A DNA stretch of 7,109 bases from DATKCJ01 sp035513275 (GCA_035513275.1 DATKCJ010000060.1:1-7109); one strand, 5' to 3'. Counted from the stretch's first letter, positions 1 to 7,016 are shown. Program-made: numbers and translations. Notes: generated from the sequence alone by a model not told the origin.

Positions 1-2175
1 GTGGTGGAAATTGTCCCACTCGATATCCTGCGCGCCAACTCCGCCAAGATTTCCGGCGCCGGTGCCGCCGTAGATCGTGGCGTCGGTGTTCAGCAACTCG
101 CGCCACCAGCCCGAGCGCGGGACGCCGATCCGGTATTTCTGGCGAATGACCGCGGTGAAGTTACAGACGACGAAGATGCAGTCGTCCGTCGACTGACTCT
201 GCCGGACATAGCTGATGACTGACGACGAGCTGTCCCAGCACGCGACCCATTGAAAGCCTTGCGGGTTGAAATCGTTCTGCCCGAGCAACGGCTCGCTGCG
301 GTAGAGGCGGTTCAGATCGCGCACGAGCACGCGGATGCCTTCGTGGTCGAGGTATTGGAGCAGGTGCCAGTCGAGCGCGGCGTCGTAGCGCCACTCGGCG
401 GACTGGCCAAACTCGGAGCCCATGAAGAGGAGTTTCTTCCCCGGGTAGGCCCACGTGTGCGCATAGAGCGCACGGAGCGTCGCGGCCTTTTCGGGAATGT
501 GCCACGAGCCCATCTTCATGAGCATCGATCCCTTCCCGTGCACAACCTCGTCGTGCGAGAACACGCTCACGAAGTTTTCGGAATACTGATAGAGCATGCC
601 GAACGTGAGATCGTTCGTGTGCCACTTGCGGTGGATCGGCTCCTTCGAGAAGTAGCGAAGCGTGTCGTGCATCCAGCCCATGTTCCACTTCAGGTCGAAA
701 CCAAGGCCGCCGCCCGAAGTGGGCTTCGTGACGCCACCCCACGAGGTCGATTCCTCCGCGATCATCAACACGCCGGGGTAATACTGGTGGACGAGATCGT
801 TCGTGTGTTGGAGAAATGAAATCGCCTCGAGATTCTCGCGTCCGCCGTGCTGGTTTGGGATCCACTCGCCTTCCTTGCGCGAGTAGTCGAGGTAGAGCAT
901 CGACGCGACCGCGTCGACGCGCAGCCCGTCGATGTGGAAGCGATCGATCCACGCGAGCGCGTTGGCTGCGAGAAAGCCCCTCACCTCGTGGCGGCCGAAG
1001 TTGAAGATGAGCGTGCCCCAATCCTGGTGCGCGCCCTTGCGCGGATCCTCGTGCTCGAAGAGGCAAGTGCCGTCGAATCGCGCGAGCGCGAAAATGTCGC
1101 GCGGGAAATGCGCAGGCACCCAGTCGACGATCACGCCGATGCCGTGCTCGTGCATCACGTCGACGAAATACATGAAGTCATCCGGCGTGCCGTGCCTGTG
1201 CGTCGGCGCGAAAAACCCGGTTACCTGATAGCCCCAGGAGCCTGTGAACGGGTGCTCGGCGAGCGGCATCACCTCGACGTGCGTGAAGCCCATCTCGACG
1301 ACATACTCCGCGAGCTGGTGCGCGAGTTCGCGGTAGCTGAGGAGCTGCTCACCCTCGTCGCTGCGGCGCCACGAGCCCGCGTGAACCTCGTAGACCGAGA
1401 TCGGACGGTCGATCGGTTCACCCGAGGCGCGGCGCGCGATCCACTCGCCGTCGCGCCACGTGTAGTTGCGCGTGTTGTGGACGATCGAGGCGTTGTTCGG
1501 CGGACCCTCGAAGTAGGTGCCAAACGGATCCGTCTTGATATGGAGCCCTCCGGCGCCGTCGCGAATTTCGTATTTGTAGAGTTCGCCCTCGCGGAGGCCG
1601 GGCATGAAGACTTCCCAGACGCCCGACGCGCCGAGTGGCCGCATCGGTTGGGCGCGGCCGTCCCAGAAGTTGAAGTTGCCGACGACGGATACACGCGTGG
1701 CCGACGGCGCCCAGACCGCAAACGTCACGCCCTCGACGCCATCAATCGTCCGAACGTGCGCACCGAGTTTCTTGTAGATGAAGTGCTCGGTGCCCTCATT
1801 GAAGAGGTAGAGATCGTGTTCGCTGATCGTCGGCAGGAACGAATACGGATCCCAGAACTGGCGCACCGTGCCGCCCGGGTAGGTGACGCGGAGCTGGTAT
1901 TTGAAAAATTCCTTCCGGCGCGGGAGGAACACTTCGAAGAGGCCGGCTTTGTCGATCTGCTTCATCGGGTGCGAGCGCTTGCCACTCAGCACCACGACTT
2001 CGCATTCCGCGGCATTCGGAACAAACGCCCGCACGACGACTCCCTTGGCGCCGCCCTCCTCCACATTGTGCATGCCGAGGTAGGAGTGGGGTTGCGAGTG
2101 GACCGCGGCTACAATCTTTTCAGCGTCGCTTGCAGGCTCGAGAATCGGCTCAGGGGGAGGCTCGGGGGTCGGCAT
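1..2175 (-). CDS. glgB: 1,4-alpha-glucan branching enzyme GlgB, 3' end cut by window edge
   Basis: Minus-strand frame open from 2175 to position 1; 725 codons are visible and the E. coli protein has about 728, so roughly 20 C-terminal codons are missing. GlgB is a cytoplasmic GH13 enzyme of glycogen synthesis that cuts an alpha-1,4 chain and rejoins it as an alpha-1,6 branch. Order seen: proline-rich leader (2-13), N-terminal domain with YLGMH, CBM48-type module with FAVWAPSATRVSVVGNFNFW, then the GH13 barrel. Catalytic motifs are intact: DWVPAHF from Asp351, GLRVDAV with nucleophile Asp421, AEEST with acid Glu474, SHDEVVH with Asp542. The spacings between the three catalytic residues (53 and 121) equal those of E. 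coli D405/E458/D526. C-terminal RELLNTD and YGG motifs are typical of the family. I chose ATG 2175 because GGAGG lies 8 nt upstream; ATG 2181 and ATG 2265 are in frame and possible. No frameshift seen. The identification is secure; only the start is uncertain. Confidence 0.96.
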   Translation of the reverse strand, partial: MPTPEPPPEPILEPASDAEKIVAAVHSQPHSYLGMHNVEEGGAKGVVVRAFVPNAAECEVVVLSGKRSHPMKQIDKAGLFEVFLPRRKEFFKYQLRVTYPGGTVRQFWDPYSFLPTISEHDLYLFNEGTEHFIYKKLGAHVRTIDGVEGVTFAVWAPSATRVSVVGNFNFWDGRAQPMRPLGASGVWEVFMPGLREGELYKYEIRDGAGGLHIKTDPFGTYFEGPPNNASIVHNTRNYTWRDGEWIARRASGEPIDRPISVYEVHAGSWRRSDEGEQLLSYRELAHQLAEYVVEMGFTHVEVMPLAEHPFTGSWGYQVTGFFAPTHRHGTPDDFMYFVDVMHEHGIGVIVDWVPAHFPRDIFALARFDGTCLFEHEDPRKGAHQDWGTLIFNFGRHEVRGFLAANALAWIDRFHIDGLRVDAVASMLYLDYSRKEGEWIPNQHGGRENLEAISFLQHTNDLVHQYYPGVLMIAEESTSWGGVTKPTSGGGLGFDLKWNMGWMHDTLRYFSKEPIHRKWHTNDLTFGMLYQYSENFVSVFSHDEVVHGKGSMLMKMGSWHIPEKAATLRALYAHTWAYPGKKLLFMGSEFGQSAEWRYDAALDWHLLQYLDHEGIRVLVRDLNRLYRSEPLLGQNDFNPQGFQWVACWDSSSSVISYVRQSQSTDDCIFVVCNFTAVIRQKYRIGVPRSGWWRELLNTDATIYGGTGAGNLGGVGAQDIEWDNFHH

Positions 2176-2289
2176 TGGCATGGCCTCCAAGGCTGGCGAT
2201 TGCGGCGCGAGGCGCAAACCGCGAATGGGAAATCGTAGCGGTGCGCGGAGGTTGCGCCCGCCCATCTTCTCCTTTTTGCTGCGCCCAGA
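2176..2289. other. Divergent glgB/lptD intergenic region
   Basis: This 114-nt gap must hold the promoters for glgB (leftward) and lptD (rightward) if both are transcribed locally. I found no convincing -35/-10 pair on either strand. The best -10-like hexamer is TACGAT on the minus strand near 2235, with no partner at the right distance. If glgB really starts at ATG 2265, the gap shrinks to 24 nt and the lptD promoter would lie inside glgB. Confidence 0.5.
2184..2188 (-). promoter_or_regulatory. Ribosome binding site that decides the glgB start
   Basis: The minus strand reads GGAGG here, 8 nt before ATG 2175 and only 2 nt before ATG 2181, so it favours the 2175 start. A competing AGGAG at 2269-2273 sits 3 nt before the in-frame ATG at 2265, which is too close for good initiation. 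The stretch between 2265 and 2184 translates to an Arg-rich, low-information peptide, which also speaks against the longer start. Confidence 0.55.
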
Positions 2290-4359
2290 TTGAAACTGAG
2301 ACTTGCCATCCCTCTTCTGTTTGCCCTCGCGACCGCTCTGTCCGCCATCGGGCAGGGCATCGATCTCACGTCGAACGCTCCGATCCAGTATGACGACACC
2401 ACCAAGGAGGTGGTCGCGCTCGGCGGCGCCCGGCTGGTCTACGGGGACTACACACTCGTCGCGTCCGAGATCCGCTACAATCAGGAGACCGGCGTCGCGA
2501 CAGCGCGCGGCGGCATCACCCTCACGCACGGCGTGATCCGCATCCTCGCCGAGTCCGGCGAATATTCCACGGGCGACGGCGTCGTGCGCTTTCGCAACGT
2601 GAAGGCCGGCACCTCCCCCATCTTCATCAGCGCGGAATCCGCCGAGGGCACGGCGCGTGAGTTCACGTTCACCAATGCCATCATCAATTACGGCGAGCCA
2701 GGCCCGATGACACCGAAGGTCACCTCGCGGCGAATCACGTGGCGACCGGGAGAGCGAATCAGGACCGGAGGTGCGAAGCTGGGGATCGGCTCGGTCCCGC
2801 TGCTCGGGCTGCCGGGATTCGAGCGCGGCATCGGCGGCTCGTTTATCGATCTCAGCTTGAAGGCCGGCTACCGCGGCCGTCTCGGACCCTACGTCAACCT
2901 CACGGCACTTGCGCCCGTTTCAGAGGACGTCTCGCTGGGCGCTGGCATCGGAATCTTCGGATCGCGCGGCGTGCTTTTCGGACCGGCGGTCAATTACGAG
3001 CACGCTGACGGCGACTCGGCTGTCCGGGGCCGGTTTCGCTCCGGCTACATCAGCGACAGCGGCCGGCGCGACACCGACATCCTCGGCGACCCGATCGACT
3101 CGAACCGCGGCTACGTCGAGTGGCGCCACCATCAGACCTCGGGCAAATTCTCGCTCACCGGCTACGTCAACTACTGGAGCGACTCGGAGATCATCCGCGA
3201 CTTCAACCGCAGCGAGTTCACGGAGCTCCAGCAGCCCGACACGTTCCTCGAGGCCGCCTACGCGACGGACAACTTCATCTTCTCCGCGTTCCTGCGACCG
3301 CAGCCGAATTCGTTTCATCCGTTGCAGCAGCGCCTGCCGGAGATCCGGCTCGACCTGCTGCCGACTCCCGTGTTCAGCGGGATAATCCACCGCGGTAGTG
3401 CGAGCGCCGTGCGCTTGCGCGAGGACGCGATTCGCACCGGCACCGACCTCGAAAGCGATCGGCTGGATTTCCACTACGGCCTCTCACGCCCGTTCACGAT
3501 CACGCCGTGGCTTACGTTTACGCCCGTCGCCGGCGGCCGGGTCACTCACTACGCCGACGTGACCGACAACAGCGGCAACTACACGCGCTACATCTCCGAA
3601 ATAGGCGCCGACATCCGCGCGCGTGCGTGGCGCGAGTTCGACTACAAGAACGAGACGTGGGGCATCGACGGCCTGCGGCACCTTTTCGAGCCGTTCGCGC
3701 AATACCGCGTGATGCCCTCCGCAGGCAACGGCAGTGAGAAGCTCGTGATGATCGACCGCAACGTCTTCGGCACGCGACTGCAGCCGCTCGGCCTCGGCGA
3801 CATTCGCAACATCGACGACATGCGCGATCTCAACGTCCTGCGCGTCGGCGTAGACCAGCGTCTCCAGACGCGCGACGGCAACGGCGGATCGCGCGACCTC
3901 GCTTCGCTCATCCTCGCGATCGACCATAATTTCCGCCGGGACCCAGGCATCGACCGTCTCTCCACACTCCAGATCGAAACGTCGATTTCGCCAGTGCGCT
4001 GGTTGCGGTTCGACGCCTACTCGCGTCTCGACATCGACGATCCCTCGCTCGAGGAGCTCAACACCGGTGTGACGATCATCGACGGCCGCTACTGGTCGTT
4101 CGGCCTGTCGACGCATTTCCTGAAAGGAGACCTCGAGGAATATGACCTGCGCATCACGCGCCGCATAAATGAGCAGTTCGCTGTCGGCGCGCGCTTCCGC
4201 TACGACGCGACCACCTCGAGCCTCTACGAGCAGACCTACAGCCTCCGGCAAAACATCCGCAACCTCTGGGCCGTCGAGTATCAGGTCTCGTGGCAGGAAC
4301 GCCTGCGCCGCGAGAGCGGATTCCACTTCCGGATCGTGGTAGATCTGTTGAGGTTCTAG
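2290..4359 (+). CDS. lptD: LPS-assembly protein LptD (OstA/Imp family), cysteine-free
   Basis: 689 aa; E. coli LptD has 784. LptD is the outer-membrane beta-barrel that, plugged by lipoprotein LptE, inserts LPS into the outer leaflet. Visible parts: a signal peptide (basic MKLR, hydrophobic core to about residue 20, likely cleaved near AIGQG); an OstA/LptA-like beta-taco domain at about 24-150 with repeated short strands (VALGGARLVYGDYTLVASE, ATARGGITLTHG); the LptD-like junction VPLLGLPGF near 170-180; then a long run of alternating polar/hydrophobic strands. HLFEPFAQY (464-472) matches the conserved LEPxxQY segment of the barrel. The last residue is Phe after alternating hydrophobics, the usual BAM recognition signal. 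TTG 2290 is the only usable start: the frame has a TAG at 2236 and no ATG or GTG between. No Shine-Dalgarno is visible. There is no cysteine, unlike enterobacterial LptD. The nearest alternative is another OstA-domain barrel protein of the same family. Confidence 0.86.
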   Translation: MKLRLAIPLLFALATALSAIGQGIDLTSNAPIQYDDTTKEVVALGGARLVYGDYTLVASEIRYNQETGVATARGGITLTHGVIRILAESGEYSTGDGVVRFRNVKAGTSPIFISAESAEGTAREFTFTNAIINYGEPGPMTPKVTSRRITWRPGERIRTGGAKLGIGSVPLLGLPGFERGIGGSFIDLSLKAGYRGRLGPYVNLTALAPVSEDVSLGAGIGIFGSRGVLFGPAVNYEHADGDSAVRGRFRSGYISDSGRRDTDILGDPIDSNRGYVEWRHHQTSGKFSLTGYVNYWSDSEIIRDFNRSEFTELQQPDTFLEAAYATDNFIFSAFLRPQPNSFHPLQQRLPEIRLDLLPTPVFSGIIHRGSASAVRLREDAIRTGTDLESDRLDFHYGLSRPFTITPWLTFTPVAGGRVTHYADVTDNSGNYTRYISEIGADIRARAWREFDYKNETWGIDGLRHLFEPFAQYRVMPSAGNGSEKLVMIDRNVFGTRLQPLGLGDIRNIDDMRDLNVLRVGVDQRLQTRDGNGGSRDLASLILAIDHNFRRDPGIDRLSTLQIETSISPVRWLRFDAYSRLDIDDPSLEELNTGVTIIDGRYWSFGLSTHFLKGDLEEYDLRITRRINEQFAVGARFRYDATTSSLYEQTYSLRQNIRNLWAVEYQVSWQERLRRESGFHFRIVVDLLRF

Positions 4360-4398
4360 GTGACCTTGATCCTGGATGAGTCCGCCGTCCTCAGGGAC

Positions 4399-4462
4399 GT
4401 AGGGCATTCTGCTGGCCAGCAGAATGACCTGCCGGCCTTGGCGGGTCAAAGACCCGCCCTAC
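4399..4462. repeat. REP-like inverted pair 1, between lptD and rsmB
   Basis: A 64-nt unit opens with GTAGGG (4399-4404) and closes with its complement CCCTAC (4457-4462). Inside is a perfect 22-nt palindrome at 4405-4426 (half-site CATTCTGCTGG), whose stem extends outward through several more pairs after one mismatch. A second hairpin lies at 4440-4458 (GGCGGGTC, loop AAA, GACCCGCC). The layout matches REP elements: a GTAG-type tetranucleotide next to a palindrome, here as two convergent copies (a BIME). The two cores differ from each other. There is no T-run after either stem, so an intrinsic terminator is unlikely. The repeat ends 3 nt before the rsmB start codon. Confidence 0.8.
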
Positions 4463-4465
4463 TCC

Positions 4466-5659
4466 ATGAGCAATGAAGCGCGAGAGCACCGCCGGCTCGC
4501 CATCGCGACCGGCTTGATTGCGGAGGCACTTCCGCGCGCTCGCGCCGACCGGAACTTTCCCGCTTGGGTGCAGCGCACGCTTGCCGCGGACCGCCGCTTT
4601 GGTTCGCGCGACCGCCGATACTACCGCGAGTTGATCTACGCCGCCGTCCGGTTCCTTCCATGGATCGAATCCGTGCGCGACGAAGACCGTGGGCTCGCGG
4701 CGCTCTGGCTTTCGGCAGACGTCGCGGAAACTGCGGACGCGCGCACCGTCCTTTCCGTTGAACGCAGCTCAGCCGATCTTCCGCTTGCGGAGCGTGCGGC
4801 CGCCTTCAACAAACAGTTCGCGAGTGCCAACGCATCACCGGCCTCGCTGTTTCCGGACTGGGTGCGCGACGAGTGCCCTGCCCTGCTCGAGCCGAATGAA
4901 GCGGCAGTCGTCCACTCGCGCGCGCCGCTCTGGCTGCGTGCGACCCGAGGCGACACAGCTTCCGCCGTCGTCGCGCTCGCGCGAGAGAGCATCGACGCTT
5001 TAGCCGACAGTCGGATCGCAGGTGCGATCCGCGTTCTCGCCGGTCCCGACGTCACGAGAACGAGCGCCTACGCCGAAGGTCTCGTCGAGGTGCAGGACAT
5101 CGGTTCGCAATGGGTGCTTCACACGGCCGGCGTTGCAGCCGGCGAGCACTGGCTCGACGCATGCGCCGGCGCCGGGGGAAAGACGCTTCAACTCGCCACG
5201 CTCGTCGGCGCGGGCACGCCAGTCGTTGCACACGACATCCGTGCTCCAGCGCTCGAGGAGTTGAAAGTCCGCGCCGCGCGCGCCGGAATCCAATCGATCC
5301 GTGCGAGCACCACGGTCCAAGGCGAGTTCGACGCGGTGCTCGTCGACGCTCCCTGCTCCGGCTCGGGCACATGGCGTCGGAGCCCGCACCTGAAGTGGCA
5401 GACTACGCGCGAGGATCTCGCAAAGTTCGCCGCCCGCCAATTGGACTTGCTGCGCCGGTTCTCTGAGCATGTCCGCCCGGGCGGTCGCTTGGTCTATGCG
5501 ACTTGCTCGCTCGCCAGGACCGAGAACGAAGGGACCGTGCGCGCGTTTCTCGAAACGGAGCCACGGTTCGCCGCGGATGGGCATGGCGTGAGGCTGCAGC
5601 CGTCGCAGCTCGACTCCGACGGCTTCTTTGTTGCGGTGATGCGTCTGGGTTCGATGTAG
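4466..5659 (+). CDS. rsmB: RsmB/Sun-family 16S rRNA (cytosine-C5) methyltransferase
   Basis: 397 aa from ATG 4466; E. coli RsmB has 429. The family transfers a methyl group from S-adenosylmethionine to C5 of a cytosine in rRNA (C967 for E. coli RsmB). The N-terminal 140 or so residues look like the NusB-type RNA-binding domain, with FGSRDRRYYRELIYAAVRF. The VEVQDIGSQ segment (207-215) leads into the Rossmann fold. SAM motif I is DACAGAGGKT (231-240); motif IV is DAPCSGSGT (294-302) with Cys297, followed by HLKW; motif VI is YATCS (344-348) with the catalytic Cys347, then the TENE stretch and a DGFFVAVM ending. Both cysteines needed for covalent catalysis and release are present. ATG 4424 is in frame but codes through the repeat, so I rejected it. 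No Shine-Dalgarno precedes ATG 4466. The stop codon lies inside a repeat. The family is certain; the exact rRNA target, and so the symbol, is inferred. Confidence 0.88.
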   Translation: MSNEAREHRRLAIATGLIAEALPRARADRNFPAWVQRTLAADRRFGSRDRRYYRELIYAAVRFLPWIESVRDEDRGLAALWLSADVAETADARTVLSVERSSADLPLAERAAAFNKQFASANASPASLFPDWVRDECPALLEPNEAAVVHSRAPLWLRATRGDTASAVVALARESIDALADSRIAGAIRVLAGPDVTRTSAYAEGLVEVQDIGSQWVLHTAGVAAGEHWLDACAGAGGKTLQLATLVGAGTPVVAHDIRAPALEELKVRAARAGIQSIRASTTVQGEFDAVLVDAPCSGSGTWRRSPHLKWQTTREDLAKFAARQLDLLRRFSEHVRPGGRLVYATCSLARTENEGTVRAFLETEPRFAADGHGVRLQPSQLDSDGFFVAVMRLGSM

Positions 5660-5719
5660 GGTCGCCGCTTGCGGCGACCTCCGAAGGCTAGGCGTCGCGC
5701 AAGCGCGAGCCCTACATCG
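5652..5719. repeat. REP-like inverted pair 2, containing the rsmB stop codon
   Basis: Outer arms are a perfect 10-nt inverted repeat: CGATGTAGGG (5652-5661) and CCCTACATCG (5710-5719). The left copy has a hairpin with arms GTCGCCGC (5661-5668) and GCGGCGAC (5671-5678). The right copy, read on the minus strand, has a GGCTCGCGC-type stem closed with one bulged base around a TT centre (about 5691-5712). The GTAGG of the left copy supplies the TAG stop codon (5657-5659) of the methyltransferase gene, whose final Ser and Met codons also touch the repeat. Confidence 0.8.
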
Positions 5720-5758
5720 GATTCCGATCCGCCGGGGCAGGACATCCGGCCTTCGGCA

Positions 5759-5834
5759 ATTGTAGGAGCGGCTTTACGCCGCGACCGTTTCGCGAACGCA
5801 CTCCGGAGTAGCGGCGTAAAGCCGCTCCTACAAT
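5759..5834. repeat. REP-like inverted pair 3, 24-nt perfect inverted repeat
   Basis: Positions 5759-5782 are the exact reverse complement of 5811-5834, separated by 28 nt. Each arm carries GTAGGAGCGG followed by CTTTACGCCGC, and each arm alone can fold (GCGGC paired with GCCGC around TTTAC). The spacer contains two small palindromes, TTCGCGAA and CTCCGGAG. GTAGGAGCGGC-type units are a known bacterial REP class linked to RAYT (TnpA-REP) transposases; that link comes from general knowledge, as no transposase gene is in the window. Confidence 0.85.
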
Positions 5835-5895
5835 CGAAAGGCGCCAACTCGCAACCAGCCCCCATTTTTCGTTTGCACCGGTCCGGCCCACACAC

Positions 5896-5900
5896 AGGGA
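5896..5900 (+). promoter_or_regulatory. Weak ribosome binding site for scpA
   Basis: AGGGA lies 7 nt before GTG 5908. It supports the GTG start over the nearby ATG at 5900, which is in another frame and meets a stop codon after six codons. Confidence 0.45.
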
Positions 5901-5907
5901 TGTTTGC

Positions 5908-6705
5908 GTGGTCGCCGTAGTCGCTGAATCGGATCATCGTATCAAGCTGCAGGTCTTTGAGGGTCCCCTCGATCTGTTGCTCTTCCTTATTCGGAAGGAC
6001 GAACTCGACATCCACGACATCCCGATCGTCGAGGTCACGCGACAGTATCTCGACGCGCTCTACGCGATGAAGGAGATGAGCATCGAGGTCGCCGGGGAGT
6101 TTTTCGTGATGGCGGCAACGTTGATGGAGATCAAAAGCCGGATGCTCCTGCCTCGCCACCAGCGTGCCATCGATCCAAACGCCGAAGACGACGACCTCGT
6201 CGATCCGCGCTGGGAACTCGTCCACCAGCTCATCCAATACAAGAAGTTCAAGGACGCCGCCGGCGAACTCGGTGCGCTGATTGCGGCGCGACAGGACATG
6301 CTCGAGCGCGAGTCCGCGTTGATCATGAGCGCCGCCGACCGGCCCCTGCGCCCGTCTGACAAGGTCGAGCTTTGGAATTCCTTCAACCAGGTCCTGCGCC
6401 GGCTCGCCGAGAAGCTCATAGTCGGAGAAATTTCCGACGACCACGTGACGGTCGTCGACCAGATGGAGCTGATCATGGCGCGCACGCGGTCCGGCGAGCC
6501 GTCGTTCACTTTCTCGAGCATCCTCGGCGAGCGCACCACGCTGCGCACGCTCATCTCGACCTTTCTCGCCATCCTCGAACTCGCGCGGCTGAACCGGATT
6601 CGCGTGCGGCAGGACGCGCTCTTCAGCGACTTCATCTGCGACGTCGTGACCACAGCGTCCGGCGCCGGAACCGTGGAGCCCTCGCCGTTGTCCGAACAGC
6701 CGTGA
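5908..6705 (+). CDS. scpA: Segregation and condensation protein A (kleisin ScpA)
   Basis: 265 aa, a normal length for ScpA. ScpA is the kleisin that bridges the head domains of the Smc dimer and binds ScpB, forming the complex that compacts and separates chromosomes. Family hallmarks are clear: FEGPLDLLLFLIRKDELDIHD from residue 17, AGEFFVMAATLMEIKSRMLLP ending at residue 82, an acidic linker (NAEDDDLVDP) followed by a helical middle region, and a C-terminal winged-helix segment beginning about residue 200 (FTFSSILGERTTLRTLISTF, then ARLNRIRVRQ). GTG 5908 was chosen because conserved sequence starts only about 10 residues later, AGGGA sits 7 nt upstream, and no in-frame ATG is near. The last 15 residues are a low-complexity tail. 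It overlaps the next gene by 4 nt. scpB, often adjacent in other bacteria, is not in this window. Confidence 0.95.
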   Translation: MVAVVAESDHRIKLQVFEGPLDLLLFLIRKDELDIHDIPIVEVTRQYLDALYAMKEMSIEVAGEFFVMAATLMEIKSRMLLPRHQRAIDPNAEDDDLVDPRWELVHQLIQYKKFKDAAGELGALIAARQDMLERESALIMSAADRPLRPSDKVELWNSFNQVLRRLAEKLIVGEISDDHVTVVDQMELIMARTRSGEPSFTFSSILGERTTLRTLISTFLAILELARLNRIRVRQDALFSDFICDVVTTASGAGTVEPSPLSEQP

Positions 6706-6950
6706 GCAAGGGGAAGAAAAAGAAAACACGCGGCCATCTGCTGGGCCTCGGCCTCGACAACCACGACGGCCACAAGCGGATCACCAGCGGCGAGGATTTC
6801 TCGATCGTCGGCGGCTCGCATGAGACCCACGAGAAGATGACCGAGACCGTCATCAAGACCTTCGAGACGCTCGACCGCCGCGGGAAGACGATTCACGAAG
6901 TGGAGCCCACGGAGCTCGGCGAGATCCTCCGCGAGTCGACGCCGGAGTGA
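6702..6950 (+). CDS. Small conserved-looking hypothetical protein overlapping scpA
   Basis: 82 aa from GTG 6702, which overlaps the scpA stop as GTGA, an arrangement typical of translational coupling. The protein has a lysine-rich start (KGKKKKTRG), then GHLLGLGLDNHDGHKRIT, a FSIVGGSHETHEKMTE stretch with two His residues, and an acidic helical C-terminus (EVEPTELGEILRE). It is soluble, with no signal peptide, membrane segment or cysteine. I do not recognise a named domain. I have an impression of similar small proteins in Verrucomicrobiota, which is memory and not a search result. The gene's position suggests co-expression with ScpA but does not show a function. The frame is open far upstream inside scpA, but the overlap GTG is the sensible start. 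Confidence 0.72.
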   Translation: MSKGKKKKTRGHLLGLGLDNHDGHKRITSGEDFSIVGGSHETHEKMTETVIKTFETLDRRGKTIHEVEPTELGEILRESTPE

Positions 6951-6994
6951 CGGGCGATGGGACTTCCGAATGCAGGAGTTTCTTTCCGAGGTGG

Positions 6995-7016
6995 GGCGGC
7001 TTGTCCCCAAGACGCC
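6995..7016. repeat. Hairpin repeat, GGCGGCTTG type
   Basis: Arms GGCGGCTTG (6995-7003) and CAAGACGCC (7008-7016) pair with one mismatch around the loop TCCC. The left arm is preceded by GTGG, similar to the GTAG motif of the other repeats. It lies 44 nt after the orf82 stop and lacks a T-run, so I read it as a REP-like repeat and not an intrinsic terminator. Confidence 0.55.

Noticed and set aside
847..2238. Long plus-strand open frame of 463 codons, with another at 250-819
   Set aside because: Both lie antisense to glgB, whose minus-strand frame carries all catalytic motifs. Their translations are rich in Arg, Val, Glu and Ala with no recognisable domain, as expected from the shadow of a GC-rich gene.
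3484..4449. Minus-strand open frame of 321 codons
   Set aside because: It is antisense to lptD, has no domain, and its start lies inside the repeat pair at 4399-4462.
4405..4458. Rho-independent terminator for lptD
   Set aside because: The stems are strong but no T-run follows either of them, and the GTAGG/CCTAC ends explain them better as repeats. A secondary effect on transcription cannot be excluded.
4424..4465. Upstream ATG giving rsmB 14 extra residues
   Set aside because: The extra codons are a translation of the palindromic repeat, and the ATG is formed by the palindrome itself. Family similarity begins after ATG 4466.
4360..5907. CRISPR array or attachment site made of the palindromic repeats
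   Set aside because: The repeats are inverted pairs with different cores, not regularly spaced direct repeats, and there are no cas, integrase or tRNA sequences nearby.
5900..5920. ATG 5900 as the scpA start
   Set aside because: It is in a different frame and reaches a TAG after six codons.
5494..6729. Minus-strand open frame of 411 codons
   Set aside because: It runs antisense across the end of rsmB, the repeats and scpA. A frame that crosses REP-like repeats and opposes two clear genes is not credible.
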